Positions 8,696-16,996 of a stretch of 64,000 bases of DNA are shown one piece after another. Source of the DNA: Pseudalkalibacillus sp045920555. Its GTDB lineage: Bacteria > Bacillota > Bacilli > Bacillales > Fictibacillaceae. Within the stretch, counting starts at the first letter, position 1; every line of letters begins with the position of its first letter. The notes below the pieces were generated by a model, which worked only from the letters and a program-made list of their open reading frames with translations, was not told the origin of the DNA and searched no databases. The stretch is taken from the NCBI RefSeq assembly GCF_045920555.1, contig NZ_CP174509.1, positions 2,170,001 to 2,234,000 of the forward strand, read 5' to 3'. The translations under genes and the position numbers were made by a program.

Positions 8696-9220
8696 TTACA
8701 ATTCAGAAGAAGAAATGTCCGTTTCTTTGATCGGTCCATCTTCTGTTTCTGTATGTTCTTGCTCTGCAACACCTTCTGGATACCAAACATAAGGGTTTTC
8801 CCCGCGGTCACGGTTCGGATTATAGGTTACGGAAGAAAAGCCCATCTTTTCCCAAAACTCACTGGAACGTTGTCTCGCATTCGTCTTGGTAGGGAGGTTA
8901 TACGTTTTTGCATAGTTGACGAGCGCACTTCCGAACCCTTTTCCATGATAATCTGGTAAGACTTCCAATTTCCAAAGTTCAAGGTAATCTTGAGGTGGAT
9001 CGAAATAACGATCATAGGTCCCATCAATTCGATAAAGGCTCATTCTGGCAACCAATTTGTCCCCGTAGTAAATCCCGTAAAAAGGTGATTCACTATCGTT
9101 ATCGATGATATTTTCCTGTAAATCTTCCAACATGGACAACTCTTGGATTCCATATTCCTTGAACTTCTTGAATTCTTCTAAAGTTTTATAATTAACGAGA
9201 AGCTTTTGTACTTTATACAT
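8696..9220 (-). CDS. ylbP: GNAT family N-acetyltransferase YlbP
   Basis: 174-residue protein of the GCN5-related acetyltransferase fold. The acetyl-CoA binding motif A is DYHGKGFGSALVNYAK (about residues 93-108), and the C-terminal WEKMGF block is typical. The substrate is unknown. The ATG at 9220 has a GGGGGA site upstream. Its minus-strand position between gerR and the downstream genes is the same as in B. subtilis. The last 20 or so residues are acidic and poorly conserved. Confidence 0.87.
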   Translation of the reverse strand: MYKVQKLLVNYKTLEEFKKFKEYGIQELSMLEDLQENIIDNDSESPFYGIYYGDKLVARMSLYRIDGTYDRYFDPPQDYLELWKLEVLPDYHGKGFGSALVNYAKTYNLPTKTNARQRSSEFWEKMGFSSVTYNPNRDRGENPYVWYPEGVAEQEHTETEDGPIKETDISSSEL

Positions 9221-9388
9221 AAATAGGCATCCCCCTTCATTTATTCTCCCTTTCTTTCAAATATTATTATATAATAAAGTTACGAAAATTTCTGCAAAAG
9301 TTAAAAAATTCTGCTGAATTCTACAGGAATTTAGCCGATTCTTGTTGAAAGTAGTAGATTGTAGCCCAGAGAAATAGGAGGAGATGGT

Positions 9389-10735
9389 TTGAAAAAGATA
9401 CTGATCGCAAACAGAGGAGAAATTGCAGCTAGAATAGTCAGAACTTGCGAGAAATTAGGGATTGAACCAGTTATCGTATACTCACAAGCGGATAAAGATC
9501 TTCCCTATGTGAAAAATGCTAAGATAGCTCATGAAATCGGTGAGCCTCCAGTAGTTAAATCATATTTGAACAGTGAACGTGTTTTGGAGGTGGCACTTAA
9601 TGAACAAGTTGATGCGATTCATCCTGGGTATGGGTTTCTTTCAGAGAATGCTGACTTTGTGCGAAAAGTTGAAAACGCTAACATTAAATTCATAGGACCT
9701 TCTGCAGATGTTGTAGAAGCTATGGGAGACAAGGTGAAAGCAAGGAAGACCATGCAGGATGCCGGTGTTCCTGTCGTACCCGGAAGTGACGGTCCACTCA
9801 ATGATGTTGAAGCAGCCGTTCAACTTGCGGACGAAATAGGATATCCAGTCATGATCAAGGCAAGTGCAGGCGGTGGAGGTATCGGAATGCAACGTTGTGA
9901 TGACGAGAAAGCGTTGCGTACGGCATTCGTATCGAGTCAAAACCGAGCAAAAGCTTATTTCGGTAATGATGAAATGTTCATGGAAAAGTTCATTTCCCAC
10001 AGTCGCCATATCGAAGTGCAAATCTTCGGTGATGAGCAAGGAAATGTCGTCCATTTATTTGAAAGGGATTGCTCGATCCAGCGTAGACATCAGAAAGTCA
10101 TCGAGGAGACGCCTTCGCCATTTTTAAGTGAAGAAGTCCGTCAACAGATTTGTGAAGCGGCTGTCCAAGCTGGTAAACATGTGAATTATACAAATGCTGG
10201 TACAGTTGAATTCATCGTTGATCAAAATGAGAATTATTATTTCTTAGAAATGAACACACGTTTACAGGTAGAACATCCAATCACAGAAATGATTACAGGC
10301 TTAGATCTGGTTGAATGGCAGATTAACGTCACTCAATCAAAACCATTGCCATATTCCCAGGGGGAGCTTACCAAATCAGGGCATAGCATAGAGTACAGGA
10401 TTTATGCAGAAGATCCGAACACCTTCTTGCCGTCGCCAGGAAAGATCGAGAAGTTCCAGTACCCTACATCGGAATATGTGCGTGTAGATACTGGATTCAG
10501 TTCACAGACACAAGTGACTCCATTTTATGATCCAATGATTGCAAAAGTCATCATCTATGCAGAAAATCGCGAGAAGGCATTGGAAAGGTCCCGACAATTT
10601 TTTGGTGAGTGGACATTGAGTGGAATTAAGCACAATGGACCTTTATTCGATCAAGTATTAAATGAAGAATCGTTTCAAAATGGTAAATACACTACAGGTT
10701 ATTTAAACGACACGATAACAAAAGTAAAAAATTAG
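9389..10735 (+). CDS. Biotin carboxylase subunit of an acyl-CoA carboxylase (AccC/YngH type)
   Basis: 448-residue ATP-grasp enzyme that carboxylates biotin on the carrier protein using bicarbonate and ATP. Visible features are the N-terminal KKILIANRGEIAARI, HPGYGFLSEN near residue 78, the glycine-rich ATP loop ASAGGGGIGM (about 158-167), the ERDCSIQRRHQKV block (about 229) and EMNTRLQVEHP (about 290). TTG at 9389 is the start, with AGGAGGAG 8-10 nt upstream. The carrier and carboxyltransferase genes follow, so it serves a separate acyl-CoA carboxylase, not necessarily fatty-acid synthesis. B. subtilis keeps similar genes (yngH, yngHB, yngE) far away. Confidence 0.92.
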   Translation: MKKILIANRGEIAARIVRTCEKLGIEPVIVYSQADKDLPYVKNAKIAHEIGEPPVVKSYLNSERVLEVALNEQVDAIHPGYGFLSENADFVRKVENANIKFIGPSADVVEAMGDKVKARKTMQDAGVPVVPGSDGPLNDVEAAVQLADEIGYPVMIKASAGGGGIGMQRCDDEKALRTAFVSSQNRAKAYFGNDEMFMEKFISHSRHIEVQIFGDEQGNVVHLFERDCSIQRRHQKVIEETPSPFLSEEVRQQICEAAVQAGKHVNYTNAGTVEFIVDQNENYYFLEMNTRLQVEHPITEMITGLDLVEWQINVTQSKPLPYSQGELTKSGHSIEYRIYAEDPNTFLPSPGKIEKFQYPTSEYVRVDTGFSSQTQVTPFYDPMIAKVIIYAENREKALERSRQFFGEWTLSGIKHNGPLFDQVLNEESFQNGKYTTGYLNDTITKVKN

Positions 10736-10747
10736 GAGTGATCCAAC

Positions 10748-10960
10748 ATGAAAGAAATTACAGCATCAATGGCAGGTACAGTTTTGAACATATTGGTTTC
10801 AGATGGAGAAAGTGTATCAGCAGGACAACCAGTCCTTACACTGGAATCTATGAAAATGGAAATCCCAATTGAAGCAGCAGCAGAAGGTGAAGTGGAATCT
10901 GTAAACGTAAACGTGGGGGATTTCGTCAATGAAGGTGACGTGCTCGTTGTCTTGAAATGA
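10748..10960 (+). CDS. Small biotin/lipoyl carrier protein (BCCP domain)
   Basis: 70-residue stand-alone biotinyl domain. The biotinylation site is ESMKM with Lys at about residue 36, flanked by the two symmetric half-repeats of the fold (TAGTVLNILVSDGESVSAGQ-type turn and the VNVGDFVNEGDVLVVL end). It shuttles carboxybiotin between the carboxylase encoded upstream and the transferase encoded downstream. ATG at 10748 follows TTAGGAGTGAT; it starts 12 bp after the carboxylase stop. Confidence 0.93.
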   Translation: MKEITASMAGTVLNILVSDGESVSAGQPVLTLESMKMEIPIEAAAEGEVESVNVNVGDFVNEGDVLVVLK

Positions 10961-10963
10961 AAA

Positions 10964-10981
10964 TGAATGAGCGCTCGTTCT
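10964..10981. promoter_or_regulatory. FadR-like palindromic operator candidate
   Basis: TGAATGA-GCGC-TCGTTCT. The left half equals the half-site of the Bacillus FadR (YsiA) box, TGAATGA-N4-TCATTCA; the right half matches 5 of 7. It lies in the 48-bp gap before the carboxyltransferase gene. Binding is inferred only from similarity. Confidence 0.4.
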
Positions 10982-11008
10982 CTTACACAGCGATGAAGGA
11001 GGAATTGG

Positions 11009-12547
11009 ATGTTGAAAACAATAAATGAAACATTGCATGAGACCACAACAAAAATAGAAGCTGGCGGTGCTGATAAGTATCATAAAAAGCTGAAGGCTCA
11101 AAATAAATTGTTTGTCAGAAAACGCCTCGAATTATTATTTGATGATGATTCTTATAAAATTGAAGACGGAAAATTTGCAAATAACCAGGCAGAAGGTTTA
11201 CCAGCTGATGGTGTCGTAACTGCGATCGGAAAAGTGAACGGTCAGAAGGTATGCGTAATGGCGAATGATTCAACCGTAAAAGCTGGCTCCTGGGGTGCAA
11301 GGACGGTTGAAAAGATCATCCGGATCCAAGAAACAGCCATGAGACTCAAGGTGCCTCTCTTTTATCTTGTTGATTCGGCTGGTGCGCGGATTACAGACCA
11401 GATCGAAATGTTCCCGAATCGTCGTGGAGCAGGGAGGATCTTTTATAATCAAGTGAAGATGTCAGGCATGTTGCCTCAAGTCTGCATCCTATTCGGACCT
11501 TCAGCTGCTGGCGGTGCATACATTCCGGCATTTTGCGATACTGTCATCATGGTCGATCAGAATGCTTCGATGTACTTAGGATCTCCGAGAATGGCTGAAA
11601 AAGTAATTGGAGAAAAGGTGACACTTGAAGAGATGGGTGGAGCTAGAATGCATTGCAGCGTCAGCGGATGCGGTGACTATCTTGCAGCAACAGAAGAGGA
11701 AGCTATCGAATCGGCCCGGCATTATCTTTCTTACTTCCCATCTAATTATAAAGAGAAGCCGATTAAAATAGAGGGTAAATTACCTGGCCAAGGACGGAGT
11801 TTATCTGAAATCGTGCCTGAAAATCAAAATGTTCCTTTTGATATGTATGAATTCATCGATGGACTAGTTGATGAAGGTTCGTTTTATGAAATGAAGAAAT
11901 TGTTCGCGCCTGAAATCGTGACCGGATTTGCACGGATTGATGGAAAAACGGTTGGGATCGTCGCGAACCAGCCGAAAGTTAAGGGTGGAGTATTGTTTGT
12001 GGACTCCGCTGACAAAGCTGCGAAGTTCATCACGTTATGTGATGCATTCTCGATTCCGTTACTGTTCCTTGCTGATGTGCCAGGTTTTATGATCGGTACA
12101 AAAGTCGAAAGAGCAGGAATTATCCGACATGGTGCAAAGTTGATCGCAGCTATGAGTGATGTAACAGTTCCGAAAATTTCGGTTGTTGTACGAAAAGCAT
12201 ACGGAGCTGGACTATACGCTATGGCAGGGCCTGCCTTTGAACCAGATTGCTGTATAGCGCTCCCAACTGCCCAAATTGCAGTAATGGGGCCGGAAGCAGC
12301 CGTCAATGCGGTATATTCTAATAAAATCAATGAAATTGAAGATCCGAAAGAGCGTATGAAATACGTTCAAGAAAAACATCAAGAATACAAGGAACATATC
12401 GATATTTATAAGCTTGCTTCCGAAATGATTGTCGATCAAATCGTTTCTGCTGATGATTTGCGTGATGAGTTGATCGATCGGTTCACAGCGTACGAATCTA
12501 AAGAAATGATCTTCAGTCAACGGAAGCATCCTGTGTATCCCGTTTAA
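11009..12547 (+). CDS. Acyl-CoA carboxylase carboxyltransferase subunit (PccB/MccB type, YngE-like)
   Basis: 512-residue carboxyltransferase with two crotonase-like halves. It moves the carboxyl group from biotin to an acyl-CoA such as propionyl- or methylcrotonyl-CoA. Motifs: LVDSAGARITDQ (about residue 118), GPSAAGGAYIPAFCD (about 163-177, oxyanion hole of the first half) and ADVPGFMIGTKVERAGIIRHGAKL with RKAYGAGLYAMAG in the second. A substrate cannot be chosen from sequence alone. ATG at 11009 follows AAGGAGG. A strong terminator closes the operon. Confidence 0.9.
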   Translation: MLKTINETLHETTTKIEAGGADKYHKKLKAQNKLFVRKRLELLFDDDSYKIEDGKFANNQAEGLPADGVVTAIGKVNGQKVCVMANDSTVKAGSWGARTVEKIIRIQETAMRLKVPLFYLVDSAGARITDQIEMFPNRRGAGRIFYNQVKMSGMLPQVCILFGPSAAGGAYIPAFCDTVIMVDQNASMYLGSPRMAEKVIGEKVTLEEMGGARMHCSVSGCGDYLAATEEEAIESARHYLSYFPSNYKEKPIKIEGKLPGQGRSLSEIVPENQNVPFDMYEFIDGLVDEGSFYEMKKLFAPEIVTGFARIDGKTVGIVANQPKVKGGVLFVDSADKAAKFITLCDAFSIPLLFLADVPGFMIGTKVERAGIIRHGAKLIAAMSDVTVPKISVVVRKAYGAGLYAMAGPAFEPDCCIALPTAQIAVMGPEAAVNAVYSNKINEIEDPKERMKYVQEKHQEYKEHIDIYKLASEMIVDQIVSADDLRDELIDRFTAYESKEMIFSQRKHPVYPV

Positions 12548-12563
12548 TACTTGTTTTCAGGTT

Positions 12564-12606
12564 GATCCATAGACCATCAATATCTGGCTCTATGGATCTT
12601 TTTTTA
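12564..12606 (+). terminator. Terminator of the acyl-CoA carboxylase operon
   Basis: GATCCATAGA pairs perfectly with TCTATGGATC around a 15-nt loop, followed by eight or more T. Confidence 0.92.
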
Positions 12607-12623
12607 TTAAGGCAACTTTTTAC

Positions 12624-12695
12624 GTTGTAGAGATAATTCTCAAGTTGTAGAGATGATTTTATATATGTAGCGTTTCGGTTCTAAGTTGTAGAGAT
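12624..12695 (+). repeat. Array of GTTGTAGAGAT direct repeats with about 20-bp period
   Basis: Exact copies start at 12624, 12644 and 12685, and a degenerate one (TATGTAGCGTT) at 12664, so the period is 20, 20 and 21 bp. An inverted version, ATCTCTA...TAGAGA, occurs at about 12769-12785. The array sits in a 398-bp gap between the carboxylase operon and panE that holds no credible gene. Confidence 0.75.
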
Positions 12696-12945
12696 AAATA
12701 TTAATTGGACTCTTAAAAAAACCTTCTTCAGCACATCTCAACTTCAAATTGATAATTTTCATTCGAATATCTCTAAAAAATAGAGAAACGACTTCAGCTT
12801 TTGACATTTATCCTTATTCAGAAGCAGATTTCTCCGATTTTACCCTTATGAGTATGGATCATTCATTTTCAATGGAAAGATTTATCAGCAGGCATTATTG
12901 TGCTACTATAATCTTAAAAATCAACGTTCAAAGGTTGGGGTTAAC

Positions 12946-13857
12946 ATGAAAATCGGGGTTATAGGCGGAGGCTCAATTGGATTACTATTTACTGCTTACC
13001 TTTCAAAAAGTCCTCATGAGGTAGTGCTTTTTGTTAGGAGGGAAGCCCAGCAACAAGCTATCGGGACAATGGGACTGACTTTGAAATATGGGAGTTCAGT
13101 GTACACGTGTCAACCTGGTGTTCGTTTATTATCCGGTGCAGATCATAATGACATTGATGTATTGATTGTCGCGGTGAAATCCTACAATATTGAACAAGTA
13201 ATGCCTGAAATCGGTGAAAAGTTCAGTCGGACGCGTTCTATTTTATTTGTACAGAATGGCATGCAACATCTTCGTGTCTTGCCAAAGTTGCAAATGCATT
13301 CAATTTATATAGGGGTTGTGGAGCATGGTGCATTGAAAGAATCGGATCATTTAATCAGCCACACAGGCCTTGGACAAACCAAAATCGCCCCGTATTTGGA
13401 CGGCCATTCAGGAATCAATTGGGAAAAACTCTCAAAAGAAAACTTTCCATTCACCTACCAAAATGATTGGTATGCCATGCTCAGTGAAAAATTGCATATC
13501 AACGCTGTCATCAATCCCCTTACCGCTATATTGAAGGTCACCAACGGAGCTCTCCTGACAAATCCATACTGGGTTTATCTGATGAAACAACTCAGTAAAG
13601 AAGCTTGTAAAGTTTTGAACATCAAAGATCATGAAGCTTGGAAGGATTTAGTAACAGTTTGCAAGAATACTTCTTTAAACAAATCTTCCATGTTAAGGGA
13701 TATAGAGAATAATCGAAAAACAGAGATTGACGCAATTAATGGATTCCTTCTGAATTCTGCCCAACAGAAAAATATCGAAGTTCCTAATAATCGATTTGTA
13801 TTCCAGGTCATCAAAGGTATGGAAGAAAGTATGGAAAGTAGGGGAAACAATGGTTGA
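12946..13857 (+). CDS. panE: 2-dehydropantoate 2-reductase (YlbQ)
   Basis: NADPH-dependent ketopantoate reductase of pantothenate and coenzyme A synthesis, 303 residues. The Rossmann motif GVIGGGSIGLL lies at residues 4-14. VKSYNIEQ near residue 80 supplies the conserved lysine region, and LHINAVINPLTAIL near 180-195 carries the second catalytic lysine neighbourhood and the conserved N-P. The ATG at 12946 is used because the Rossmann strand starts there; the frame extends upstream to 12898 without a ribosome site. DUF3397 overlaps its last 8 bases. Confidence 0.88.
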   Translation: MKIGVIGGGSIGLLFTAYLSKSPHEVVLFVRREAQQQAIGTMGLTLKYGSSVYTCQPGVRLLSGADHNDIDVLIVAVKSYNIEQVMPEIGEKFSRTRSILFVQNGMQHLRVLPKLQMHSIYIGVVEHGALKESDHLISHTGLGQTKIAPYLDGHSGINWEKLSKENFPFTYQNDWYAMLSEKLHINAVINPLTAILKVTNGALLTNPYWVYLMKQLSKEACKVLNIKDHEAWKDLVTVCKNTSLNKSSMLRDIENNRKTEIDAINGFLLNSAQQKNIEVPNNRFVFQVIKGMEESMESRGNNG

Positions 13858-14233
13858 TTTTTTATTAGGTTCCTTGGCTGCATTAGTAACAGTACCTTTA
13901 CTAGCTTGGATTATAGTTTACTGGTTAACACGGAAAATAACTCGTCATAAAAAGAGGTCTTTCCTGTTTGCTACGGACGTGACCACTTTTTTTCTGATTG
14001 TTTCAGTCATGTTCGCCCTGTATACCATTTGGGGGAATGCTTTTTTGTGGCCGATCATCATCATAATTTTATTAATGATTATAGGTATTACCTTCATATA
14101 TTGGAAACAAGATAAAGACATCGGACTTCCCAAAATCATCAAGACAGCCTGGCGCTTGAATTTCTTGCTTTTTTCTTCCGGGTATTTGGTCCTTTGTGTA
14201 TATGGTCTCATCTTTCGTGTGATTGACCTTTAA
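13850..14233 (+). CDS. DUF3397 family membrane protein
   Basis: 127-residue hydrophobic protein with four predicted membrane segments (about residues 2-22, 40-60, 64-84, 104-125) and a short basic cytoplasmic loop (TRKITRHKKRS). The function is unknown. The family is typically encoded between panE and bshC in Bacillaceae, as here. The ATG at 13850 follows GTAGGGGAAAC inside the end of panE, so the pair is probably translationally coupled. A frame extension to 13796 lies wholly in panE. Confidence 0.8.
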   Translation: MVDFLLGSLAALVTVPLLAWIIVYWLTRKITRHKKRSFLFATDVTTFFLIVSVMFALYTIWGNAFLWPIIIIILLMIIGITFIYWKQDKDIGLPKIIKTAWRLNFLLFSSGYLVLCVYGLIFRVIDL

Positions 14234-14631
14234 AATAATTCAGAAAGAATCCAAGTCCCCCTGTACCTGCATGACTCGCTACGTTGTAAGAGCTTCCTCG
14301 GTACAACTTGCAGCTTATATACAAGTAACTCTCGTCACTCCGGTCCTCATATCCTTCGTATCTTGACCTCCCGACGCACAAGATGTAGCTAGTACCGGTG
14401 TTATCACAGGACGTGATGCTTTTAACCGGTGATGTTTCTGGATCGCCTCCTTTTCGATTTTTTATTGAAATGAGGTTCAAAAAGCTGCGTATACATAATT
14501 TAATCAGAGGATCCTCGTTAGGAGGTTGAGCCTTTAGGAGACATAGGCAGATTTGTTGGGAGTGGCATCGGTAATTTGCTATACTCATATTCGCAAAGCG
14601 TCTGTCGTGTTTTTAAGAAAGGAAGAAATGT
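14234..14631. other. Gene-free interval with repeat-like structured DNA
   Basis: No supported gene. It holds a nested hairpin (CTGCA/TGCAG outside, GTTGTA/TACAAC inside, 14267-14313), two related motifs 28 bp apart (CACAAGATGTAG at 14377 and CACAGGACGTGAT at 14405, the latter in an ATCAC/GTGAT hairpin), and CCGGTG twice 31 bp apart (14395, 14426). The composition differs from the flanking genes. It may be a degenerate interspersed repeat or a structured RNA. The bshC ribosome site AAAGGAAG ends the interval. Confidence 0.5.
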
Positions 14632-16251
14632 ATGAAAGTGCTTGAGCTACCTTTTCAAAATAAAGATAACCTGTTTTCTGCGTATCTGAAGGGAAAGTCA
14701 GATGTAGAAAGTTTATTTGATTATAATCCTTTTGAGGAACAGAGCTATATCGATCGGTGGAAAGACCTTCAGGAAAGAACTTTTCCCAGAACCGCTCTTT
14801 ATAAGCATCTAAATTCATATCATCAAACTTTGCCAGCTGGGAGCAAAACGTACGATAATATTGAAAAGTTGAAGGACCCCCAATCGACAGTGGTTGTGAC
14901 AGGCCAACAAGCGGGGCTGTTGACAGGTCCTTTATATACGCTACATAAATGCCTTTCGACTATCCTTTTTGCACAGGAAAAAGAGCGTCAACTCGGTACT
15001 CCTGTCATTCCGGTGTTCTGGATAGCTGGAGAGGATCATGACTTTGATGAAATCAATCATATCCACATTCCTATAGATGGGAAACTTAAAAAACACAAAT
15101 TGAATTTATATGAAGGGATGAGATCAGTTTCTCATATAGAGGCTGATAATAATCAGTTGTTCCCTTGGGCTGAGGAAGTGATTCGTTCATTTGGAGAGAC
15201 GGAACACACACAGGAAGTCAAAGATTTGATCCAAAAAGCCATTAAAGAGAGCAACACATTGACTGAGTTTTTCGCTTACCTGATGATTACACTCTTCAGT
15301 GATTTCGGTTTAGTGATTCTTGATTCCCACCATCCGGATTTGCGAAAAATTGAAACGCCCTTTTTTGAAAACATGATCCGTAAAAACAGAAAAATTGATG
15401 ATGCTTTTCAACAAGGTCTGACAGATGTTAATAATCTTGGATATGCATCGCCAATCGAATCTGAAGAGGATAATGCACATCTCTTTATTGAAGAGCGGGA
15501 CACTAGAGTTTTGTTAATACGCGAGAATAGTTCATTTCGAGGAAAAAACAACGAATGCCTGTATTCTGAAGAAGAGTTATTGAATATCGCCCAAACAACT
15601 CCATCAAGGCTCAGTAATAATGTGGTCACTCGTCCGCTTATGCAGGAATTTCTCTTGCCTACGCTAGCCTTTGTAGGTGGTCCAGGGGAAATTAATTATT
15701 GGAGTGCCTTGAAATCTGTCTTCCATAATTTTGATATGAAAATGCCTCCTGTCCTGCCTAGATTGTCACTTGTGCTCTTGGACCCATATACGCAAAAGAC
15801 GATTGAGGAGAAGAAAATGGATACCATACACATTGTTTTTGATGGAGTGTTAAACGAAAAGGAAAAATGGCTGGCTGAAAATACAGACCATGATCTTGGC
15901 GAAGAGATCGATCAAGTATTGAAAGTATTCAAAAAGGGGCATGAACGTTTGGGAACCACAGCTCATGAAATTGATAAAGGGCTGGATCGATTGACTGAAA
16001 AGAATTGGACGATCATCGAAGATCAAATCCTCTTTATGAAGCAAAGGATGGAAAAATCCATATATCAACGACATGAAGTTGAATTGAAAAAGTTCGATCA
16101 TATACAAATGCACTTACTCCCAGGTGAACAGCCTCAAGAGAGAGTATTAAATGTCTTTTACTACATCAATAATATCGGATTTGATTTCATTTCTGAATTA
16201 GCAGCCCAAAATTATTTATGGAACGGGAATCCAAAAGCGATAAAACTCTAA
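14632..16251 (+). CDS. bshC: Bacillithiol biosynthesis cysteine-adding enzyme BshC (YllA)
   Basis: Last step of bacillithiol synthesis: adds cysteine to glucosaminyl-malate to give the low-molecular-weight thiol of Bacillaceae. The 539-residue length is typical. Visible conserved blocks are VVTGQQAGLLTGPLYT (about residues 84-99), PVFWIAGEDHDFDEINH (about 126-142) and a C-terminal coiled-coil arm rich in K and E (about 390-500). ATG at 14632 follows AAAGGAAG. It is separated from mraZ by a terminator, as in B. subtilis, where bshC directly precedes the dcw cluster. Confidence 0.95.
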   Translation: MKVLELPFQNKDNLFSAYLKGKSDVESLFDYNPFEEQSYIDRWKDLQERTFPRTALYKHLNSYHQTLPAGSKTYDNIEKLKDPQSTVVVTGQQAGLLTGPLYTLHKCLSTILFAQEKERQLGTPVIPVFWIAGEDHDFDEINHIHIPIDGKLKKHKLNLYEGMRSVSHIEADNNQLFPWAEEVIRSFGETEHTQEVKDLIQKAIKESNTLTEFFAYLMITLFSDFGLVILDSHHPDLRKIETPFFENMIRKNRKIDDAFQQGLTDVNNLGYASPIESEEDNAHLFIEERDTRVLLIRENSSFRGKNNECLYSEEELLNIAQTTPSRLSNNVVTRPLMQEFLLPTLAFVGGPGEINYWSALKSVFHNFDMKMPPVLPRLSLVLLDPYTQKTIEEKKMDTIHIVFDGVLNEKEKWLAENTDHDLGEEIDQVLKVFKKGHERLGTTAHEIDKGLDRLTEKNWTIIEDQILFMKQRMEKSIYQRHEVELKKFDHIQMHLLPGEQPQERVLNVFYYINNIGFDFISELAAQNYLWNGNPKAIKL

Positions 16252-16412
16252 TTCGAACGCGATTGTTTTACGTCATTCAAACAAGATAGATCATTTTCGT
16301 GAAAAATCACCAGCATTAATAAAAACCTGGACGGAATAAAGGGAATCATCGCCGTTATGATGTCGTAATTCAGCTAACAATACTGTAAAAAAATAGCGAT
16401 GAAAACATCGGG

Positions 16413-16446
16413 AAATCCTGCATTTACAAGCAGGATTTTTTTTTGT
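16413..16446 (+). terminator. Terminator between bshC and mraZ
   Basis: AAATCCTGC and GCAGGATTT (9 bp) with an 8-nt loop, followed by a run of T to 16444. Confidence 0.9.
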
Positions 16447-16464
16447 GCAAGAGAATTATTAAAC

Positions 16465-16511
16465 AAGTGGTGTGAAGTGGGGAGTTGTGGTAGACTTAGG
16501 GGAGAAAGTGG
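16465..16511 (+). promoter_or_regulatory. Putative MraZ operator: 10-bp-period GTGG repeats at the dcw promoter
   Basis: AAGTGG, AAGTGG, TTGTGG and TTAGG end at 16470, 16480, 16490 and 16500, exactly 10 bp apart, and a further AAGTGG ends at 16511. MraZ proteins bind short G-rich direct repeats with about 10-bp period upstream of mraZ. The array overlaps an extended -10 candidate, TGGTAGACT (16488-16496), which fits autorepression. No convincing -35 was found. Confidence 0.6.
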
Positions 16512-16527
16512 GGAGGGGGACCCGTAT

Positions 16528-16959
16528 ATGTTTATGGGAGAGCATTTACATACCATTGACGATAAGGGAAGAATGATCATCCCCTCCAAGTTCCGTGATG
16601 AATTAGGAACCACTTTCGTACTTACAAGAGGACTAGATCAATGTATTTTTGGTTACCCTCTTGAGGAATGGAAGCAGCTTGAAGAAAAGCTGAAGGCACT
16701 CCCATTCACAAAAAAAGATGCACGTGCCTTCACCAGGTTCTTCTTCTCAGGAGCCGCAGAATGTCAGCTTGATAAACAAGGGCGTGTAAACATTGCATCT
16801 ACACTACGTCAATATGCAAAGTTGGAAAAGGACTGTGTCGTAATTGGGGTAAGTAATCGGATCGAGATCTGGAACAAAGAGATCTGGGAAGATTACTTCA
16901 ACAAGTCTGAGGACTCATTTGGAGAAATTGCAGAAAGTCTGATGGATTTTGACCTTTAA
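16528..16959 (+). CDS. mraZ: Transcriptional regulator MraZ
   Basis: 143-residue AbrB-like DNA-binding protein with two SpoVT/AbrB domains, each carrying a DxKGR-type core: HTIDDKGRMIIPSKFRDEL (about residues 7-25) and CQLDKQGRVNIASTLRQYA (about 77-95). It forms rings and represses its own dcw promoter. ATG at 16528 follows GGGAGGGGG. The open frame continues upstream to 16399, but that part runs through the bshC terminator and is not coding. First gene of the dcw cluster. Confidence 0.95.
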   Translation: MFMGEHLHTIDDKGRMIIPSKFRDELGTTFVLTRGLDQCIFGYPLEEWKQLEEKLKALPFTKKDARAFTRFFFSGAAECQLDKQGRVNIASTLRQYAKLEKDCVVIGVSNRIEIWNKEIWEDYFNKSEDSFGEIAESLMDFDL

Positions 16960-16996
16960 AGGGATCGTAGTTAGAGCAGGAAATTGAGGGACAGTT

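Noticed and set aside
12624..12695. CRISPR-like array
   Set aside because: Repeat units are only 11 bp with 9-bp spacers and one unit is decayed; no cas genes nearby.
12749..12949. 66-codon plus-strand open frame before panE
   Set aside because: No ribosome site and no recognisable protein; overlaps the panE start in another frame.
14208..14588. 126-codon minus-strand open frame overlapping the DUF3397 end
   Set aside because: Low-complexity, cysteine-rich translation with no family resemblance; it runs through hairpin-forming repeat-like DNA and has no convincing context.
16399..16527. Upstream extension of the mraZ frame
   Set aside because: Runs through the bshC terminator and the GTGG array; MraZ domains begin right after the ATG at 16528, which has the ribosome site.
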